Source: Leptodactylus fallax | Taxonomy: Eukaryota > Chordata > Amphibia > Anura > Leptodactylidae | DNA: 64,000 nt | Assembly: GCA_947044405.1 (NCBI GenBank) | Contig: CAMRHE010000021.1 | Location: forward strand, 7,362,501 to 7,426,500 | Direction: 5' to 3' | In this document: positions 59,096 to 64,000 of the stretch, one piece after another | Position numbering within the stretch: position 1 is the first letter of the stretch | Layout: each line of letters begins with the position of its first letter | The notes under the pieces: generated by a model | Seen by the model: the letters and a program-made list of their open reading frames with translations, nothing else | What the model was told of the DNA's origin: nothing | The model's database searches: none | Made by a program: the position numbers and the translations under genes

Positions 59096-61455
59096 GAAGA
59101 TGCTGAGTATGAATTGTATTACTTGTGTGCATGTGTAATGGTTGTTGCTGTGTCTTTAAAGAGTGCTCAGTGTTCATTGCTTCACAGTGGTTTTAAATGT
59201 TCTGTCCTTACCATATGACTTTATGCTGTGTTAAAGAACTGCACCAATTTGAAATGCATTAGTATCTTGTGGTGTATTATCTTTTTATATGTCTCATGCT
59301 TAAACTATGAATGTATAATAATGGTGCCACATCACTTTCTCTTTTTTGAATATCCTGTACCTCAGCAAGTGCAAGGTCTGTACAACTGTACTGTACAACC
59401 TTAGCAAATGTGAACTTGTATTGTAATGGACATAGGAAGCACAGATTATCCTTTATTCTTATTTTCTTTCTAGACATAATAAACCATAAAGGTTTATTCA
59501 TTCTGCCTGGGTTACTTATTTTATAATTCAGATGTTAAGGCATTTAAGTCCCCACAACTGTTACAAATAATGCCTGAATAACATTTCTTTCATTATTATC
59601 TGTTCCATAACTATAAAGTACACAGAGTACAGCCAAGACAGTGACAGAATAAGAGGTGTACATTCAGATGTATGATAAGTTGCTAGGTCGCTAGTTTGTG
59701 ACTCACATAAATGATTCAGTAATTTTTACTTTGATACTTTTCCTTTTAGATGCAGCATTTTATTTCTTTCGTTTAATAAAGTTCCATTTTTATTTCTTAA
59801 GAAACTATCTTTAGGAAAGCTAGCTATATTTGATCATGAGAGACCAGCACCATATATACAGTTTTATCTGTGCCTGATATAGCAGATCACATTCAGATGA
59901 ATTAGACTAAACTAAAGTAACAGTCATAGTCACAACTGTATGTAAGGCACTGTACTTGTGTAAATGGTGATGGGGTTGTGGCCTTTGATGCAGACCTTTC
60001 ATTCAGCTCATTGATAGGAATGCTGTTTGTTAGGCTCCTATGAACAAATATTAGTTCACTGGAATATATGGAATTTTAATCAGGGATAAAATGGTCAAAA
60101 CACAACACATTCTCAGAGAACATAAGAAAATATTTTTAGGAAGGGTGAATTAGGGTTACTGGAGGAATACTTGATGCCATCTGGCAAACATGGTGAAGAA
60201 AATGTAATACTATTAGGGCTACTTTGGTGCAGTTAAGAGGGTGAATTACACAATTTAGGGAAATAAACCAGAGTTAACCAAAATAATAGCAAACAGAGTA
60301 TATACTGTATATGTACACCTCCAGTGAGGTTCCCCCAATCTAGGAAAGGCACTATGCACTACTCCTGTGCATCCACAAGCAAATATTCAAACCAGAACAG
60401 ACAAACTATGCAAAAGGTAAAAATTCAATACACTTTATTCAAAAACATGTTAAAAATATGGTGGATGTACCGTGGTGTGACCAGTATAATGGGTTAGTAC
60501 TCTTTATTTATATTTTATTGCTCCCATTTTACTCTCACTTGGGAATTTATAATCTATGATAGTTGATGAATTGTTAGTTGGTTTTTGGGATTATGTAGAC
60601 ATATATGTTTATTTGTGACTGCTATATTCATGTCATATTTTTTCATATATTAATGTATCCCTATTTTATTTACCATTGTGATACTGTTGTATTTATTAGG
60701 TTAATTGTGAAGCTGCGCAATATCATTTCATGCACTTTTGTGCTTCTATCGTATTTAATGCTATGGAATTACTATTTTGACACTACATGCATTATTGTGC
60801 TATGAATGACTTGGCCCTTGTTGTTGTCCTTTTTTCTTTGGATTTTTTGTTGTGTGACCTGTATTTGTAACATGTTTTTGCATAAAGTATATTGTTAGGC
60901 TTTTTGCATAATTTGTCTGTTTTGGCTTAAATAAACTAGAATACCTACCATTCTATTTCACAGAGCCAAACCATCCACTGTATTCATTACTTGAGATGGG
61001 CGAACCTCTCAAGATTTGTTTTATGCTCGGGTGGTTCAGAATCAAGATTTCTTTCATGTCGAACCAGCTCTGTATGAACCACAGCTTAAATTGGATTAAG
61101 ACCAGGGGATGCAGAGGTAGAAATTGCTACCAGGCCCTGGAACATGAGGGGCCCTCAAAGGAATTTCTAGATCTCTTTGACAAACACAGCCGAAGCTATG
61201 CCAAAGGAAAGTGACATGTATGTCTATTGAAAAAAGGATAATAAGCAATGGATACAATCTCCTAGTTTAAGCCGACACTGCGCTGTCAGTAGCTTTTTCA
61301 CATTTTAACATTTAAAACCTCCAAAACTTACACTTTGCTGGGATAAAGTTCTTGCCGTAGTTTTTAAACATACATGGCAGTTATATTGCAAAAGGCAATG
61401 GTTTTATAGAAAAATTATCTCGTTTTGATGACTTGAAAGCCATCAAGTTTGTTAT
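59096..61455. other. Non-coding, nothing firmly recognised
   Basis: AT-rich. A GGGCGAAC-type repeat start occurs near 60996. The remainder has no supported feature. Confidence 0.4.
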
Positions 61456-62190
61456 TTGGAAGACAAATTAGTAGCTATGTGCCAGTTGAAAAGAATTGGC
61501 TTTTCAACAAAAAAAAAAAAAAAAAGAAAAGCCACCAAAAATGATCCCTTAATGGGAGCAGAATGCCATACCTTCATTGCATTGGTACTGGAACAAGCAA
61601 TGTTAGGGTTGTTTTTTTATTTTTTTGTTATTATGCCAACAGAGTGGCAGTGGAAAATGGCAACTATAGAATTTGAAGATAAATTTGTGGCATACTGTCA
61701 GCGTGCCTGCCACTTGAAAAGTGAAGTGATAAAGAAATGACTTTATAAAAAAGTCACCAAAATTTACTTTTTATGGGAGCAGATTCAGCACCAGTGAGTG
61801 ACAGAATTTGAAGAAAAATTTGTGATACACTATCAGTGTGCCTGGCCTATGAGCTGAAAATTCTAGAATATCTTCTGAAATGGAAACAATTCTATGACCA
61901 TGCGAACAACACTTGGAAGGCAGGAAAGAACCTGGAGTATCCTATCGGACATCCCTGTATGAGAGCAATTATCACATCAACATTGTGTTGAAGGAGAAAC
62001 ATTTGTGAATCAGTGTGCCTGCCATTTGAAAAGTAATAAAGAATTGAGTGTAGAACAAAGCCACCAAAAATGACCCCTTTTTTGGTGCATATCCGGTACC
62101 AAGTTGTGACAATTTACAGAATTTCAAGAAAAATTTGAGGCATACCATCAGTGTGCCAGCTTAAAAAGCTATACTATCTTCGAAAAGTGA
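61456..62190 (+). repeat. Diverged long tandem repeat, 3-4 units
   Basis: A unit with the phrases gaatttgaagataaatttgt, cagtgtgcctgcc, ttgaaaag, gccaccaaaaatga and gggagcag recurs at about 61470, 61670, 61808, 62000 and 62115 with indels. Translated, parts read EFEDKFVAYCQRACHLKS, but the frame is not kept between units. Spacing is irregular (roughly 140-200 bp). Confidence 0.6.
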
Positions 62191-62640
62191 TCATGGTGTA
62201 GAAGTTGTTCTTTTTCATTTCACAGTTATCTACTCCATTGTGTCTGTGGTTTGCTGCATGCAGTAATCATTCACCATATACTACTGCTGAACCTGACGCT
62301 TCAGCATGTGCCACTCAATGTGTGCTTCACCATACAGCCATGAAATAAGGGAGGGTAAGCAATGGCTTTCTCTGGTAAAGTTGGACGAGGGAAATGGTCC
62401 AGTGTGGAGGAATTAGAGGAGGGATACAGAAGGGTCCTGCCTGGTTTTGAATTTGGACCTGCCCTGTACCCTGAGGTGATGTCAGTACTAGAAAGCACCT
62501 AGTCTTGCTGTGTTTCTAGATTGTGATGACTGACGCTCAAAACATTGATCCAGTGTGTAAGGAGAATTTATTTATTTTTTTTAAATGATATGGTAAAACA
62601 GTTTTAATTGTATGAATGGGCCTTTACATAAACCTTTCCT
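62191..62640. other. Non-coding, nothing recognised
   Basis: No supported feature. Confidence 0.4.
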
Positions 62641-62882
62641 CTGTTTTTCGGTGACTGATTACAGTTGCTATGGTGACTGTAGGCCAGAGGCAGTTCAAAA
62701 TGGAGTTGGTACTCTTGACCAATCAACACTGAGGTATTGAAAATTTACCACTCCTGTAGTGACAAGCCGCAAAGAGGTGTGTCTCCCTGAGCTCATTGTT
62801 ATAGGTGTGGAGGATTGATTTCGTGCCCAATCCTGTGTTGCCACATCATAAATGACATCATAACCACACCCCTTGGATGGGT

Positions 62883-62890
62883 TATAAAAA
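62883..62890 (+). promoter_or_regulatory. Candidate TATA box
   Basis: TATAAAAA in a GC-balanced context with CACCC-type motifs within 20 bp upstream. Position only; no transcript evidence. Confidence 0.4.
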
Positions 62891-63179
62891 TCAGTACACA
62901 GAGATATCGCAGTCACTCAGGCAGCAGTGAGAGTAGGAGGCCAGAAGAAGCTTCAAAACCCAAAGGAAGCCACAGGAGCCAGAAGAAGATGATCCACCCA
63001 CCAGACGACTTCCTGGCCATTAAGGGAACTGCCTACATAAAAGCCCACCCACAAGGAGAAGTGTCATAGTAAATCATTACCTGTGTGGAGACCTTGGAAG
63101 AGGACCTAAGAGAGAACTGTGGCTTAGGAACTGAGTTATAAAGCATAGCCTGAGTGCAGGCTAATACCCTATGTATTGG

Positions 63180-63311
63180 GAGCCAGTGACAGCCAACCTA
63201 ACTATACTACCTGAAGATTACAAGTGAGCCATTCCGAGCCAACCTAGCTACACTACTTAGGGATTAGAAGTGAGCCAGTGAGAGTCTGCCTAACTATCTG
63301 GGATAAGAGTT
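63180..63311. repeat. 46-bp tandem repeat, 2.8 units
   Basis: Units at 63180-63225, 63226-63271 and 63272-63311 each begin GAGCCA and end in a GAAGT-like or AGAGTT tail. The first two share about 80% identity. Confidence 0.85.
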
Positions 63312-63561
63312 GGAAGTACTCAGAGTCTACCTATCTTTTTGTGGCTTACAGTTGAATCTCTGTGTTGGTTACCTTGGTGAATGGTCTATGGGAAGGATTC
63401 ATCTGTGGAATTCCTTGGGATGATAAGGAGAGTCCCTCCATCTTGTCTCTGGGACCAGGAGAGCCTCTCTATATTAATTTGTGAAGTATTAGAGAAACTC
63501 ATTACATCTCCATTATATTCATGATAAGGCTAAACTGAATTTATCTTTTGTGAGTATATAG

Positions 63562-64000
63562 TTTTGTGAATGTATATCTTAGAGTAAGAATATTTCTAGT
63601 AACATATGTATATATACATATATAAATAGTTTTTATGTATAGTTGCTGAGACCTGTTCTACAAAACAACATTGCAAGGTCATTGTACTGGATCATATTTG
63701 CTGGTTTTGGAAACTATTTGAAGTCATCTGATGATTATATGTATTGACTTGTATGATTTCTGTTAAATGCTATGTGCAGCACTCAGTGTATTCCTAAAGA
63801 CAATGGAGTAATTGCTTTGGATCATGCAGTGATGAATTACAAGCCCATCACTAGCTTAACTATCATTCTCTTCTTCCTGCCCACAGCATCCTATATACTG
63901 CATGTGACATCAGCACCGTAAGGTATCCACCTACCACTGACTATTGGCTCAGAGGCTGTCAGGTGACACCAGAACTTCACAGTGACTCACAGACACGTGT
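63562..64000. other. Non-coding to window edge
   Basis: No supported feature. Confidence 0.4.

Larger units (their letters stand above)
62641..63560 (+). repeat. Possible LTR or promoter-like region
   Basis: GGGTTATAAAAATCAGTACA (TATA box at about 62883) lies about 30 bp upstream of a purine-rich leader (agtgagagtaggaggccaga). CACCC and GACATCAT motifs lie just upstream. Downstream, 46-bp tandem units occupy 63180-63311. The layout resembles an LTR with promoter, but the paired ends and target duplication were not found. The small ORF at 62815-63069 is not convincing as a gene. Confidence 0.4.

Noticed and set aside
62815..63069. 84-codon ORF after the TATA-like motif
   Set aside because: It begins upstream of the TATA box, so the proposed promoter could not drive it, and composition is low-complexity basic without a domain.

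Overview
This window looks like intergenic or intronic DNA from a large, repeat-rich vertebrate genome, most likely an anuran amphibian. That is an inference. It rests on the mixture of Tc1/mariner families, a Penelope-like element, DIRS-type tyrosine-recombinase retrotransposons and L2 LINEs, plus many AT-rich foldback repeats. I found no host protein-coding exon, tRNA, rRNA, CRISPR array or prokaryotic-type operon. Nearly all recognisable coding sequence belongs to transposable elements, and all of it is broken.

Layout. 1-7.7 kb: two non-autonomous DNA elements (1077-1527, 2373-3530), a 5'-truncated L2 fragment (4284-5239) and a hairpin-bearing repeat. 7.6-13.2 kb: a decayed Tc1 element (7704-9438) with a nested MITE, then several foldback repeats. 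13.9-16.7 kb: a truncated DD38E (Intruder-like) Tc1 copy, an L2 3' end and a minisatellite. 17.7-23.7 kb: a Penelope-like retroelement (RT plus GIY-YIG) split by a solo LTR with a 5-bp target duplication, with copies of an interspersed repeat (called family F here) on both sides. 24.2-28.8 kb: a DIRS-like element interrupted by a DD34E Tc1 element. 29.1-34.6 kb: two more Tc1 elements, one lacking its C-terminal catalytic region and one DD35E (Traveler-like), the second lying between arms of a DIRS-type inverted repeat. 37.4-39.1 kb: an almost intact Intruder-like transposon with one premature stop. 40.0-43.8 kb: a repeat-poor AT-rich island. 43.8-48.6 kb: a second minisatellite related to the first, a Tc1 end with IR/DR-like sites, an internally deleted Tc1, and a long L2 with a 624-codon reverse-transcriptase frame. 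48.6-64 kb: more MITEs (Harbinger-like, TAA targets), family F, Tc1 fragments, diverged tandem repeats and a TATA-containing LTR-like region at the right edge.

The genes do not form a pathway. The window is best read as layers of insertion: MITEs inside Tc1 elements, Tc1 inside DIRS, an LTR inside Penelope, and Tc1 inside tandem repeats. The most informative signals are three catalytic spacings (DD34E, DD35E, DD38E) among Tc1 families, an Intruder-like copy one codon from an open frame, and family F, whose copies keep a complementary hairpin although the stem sequence differs.
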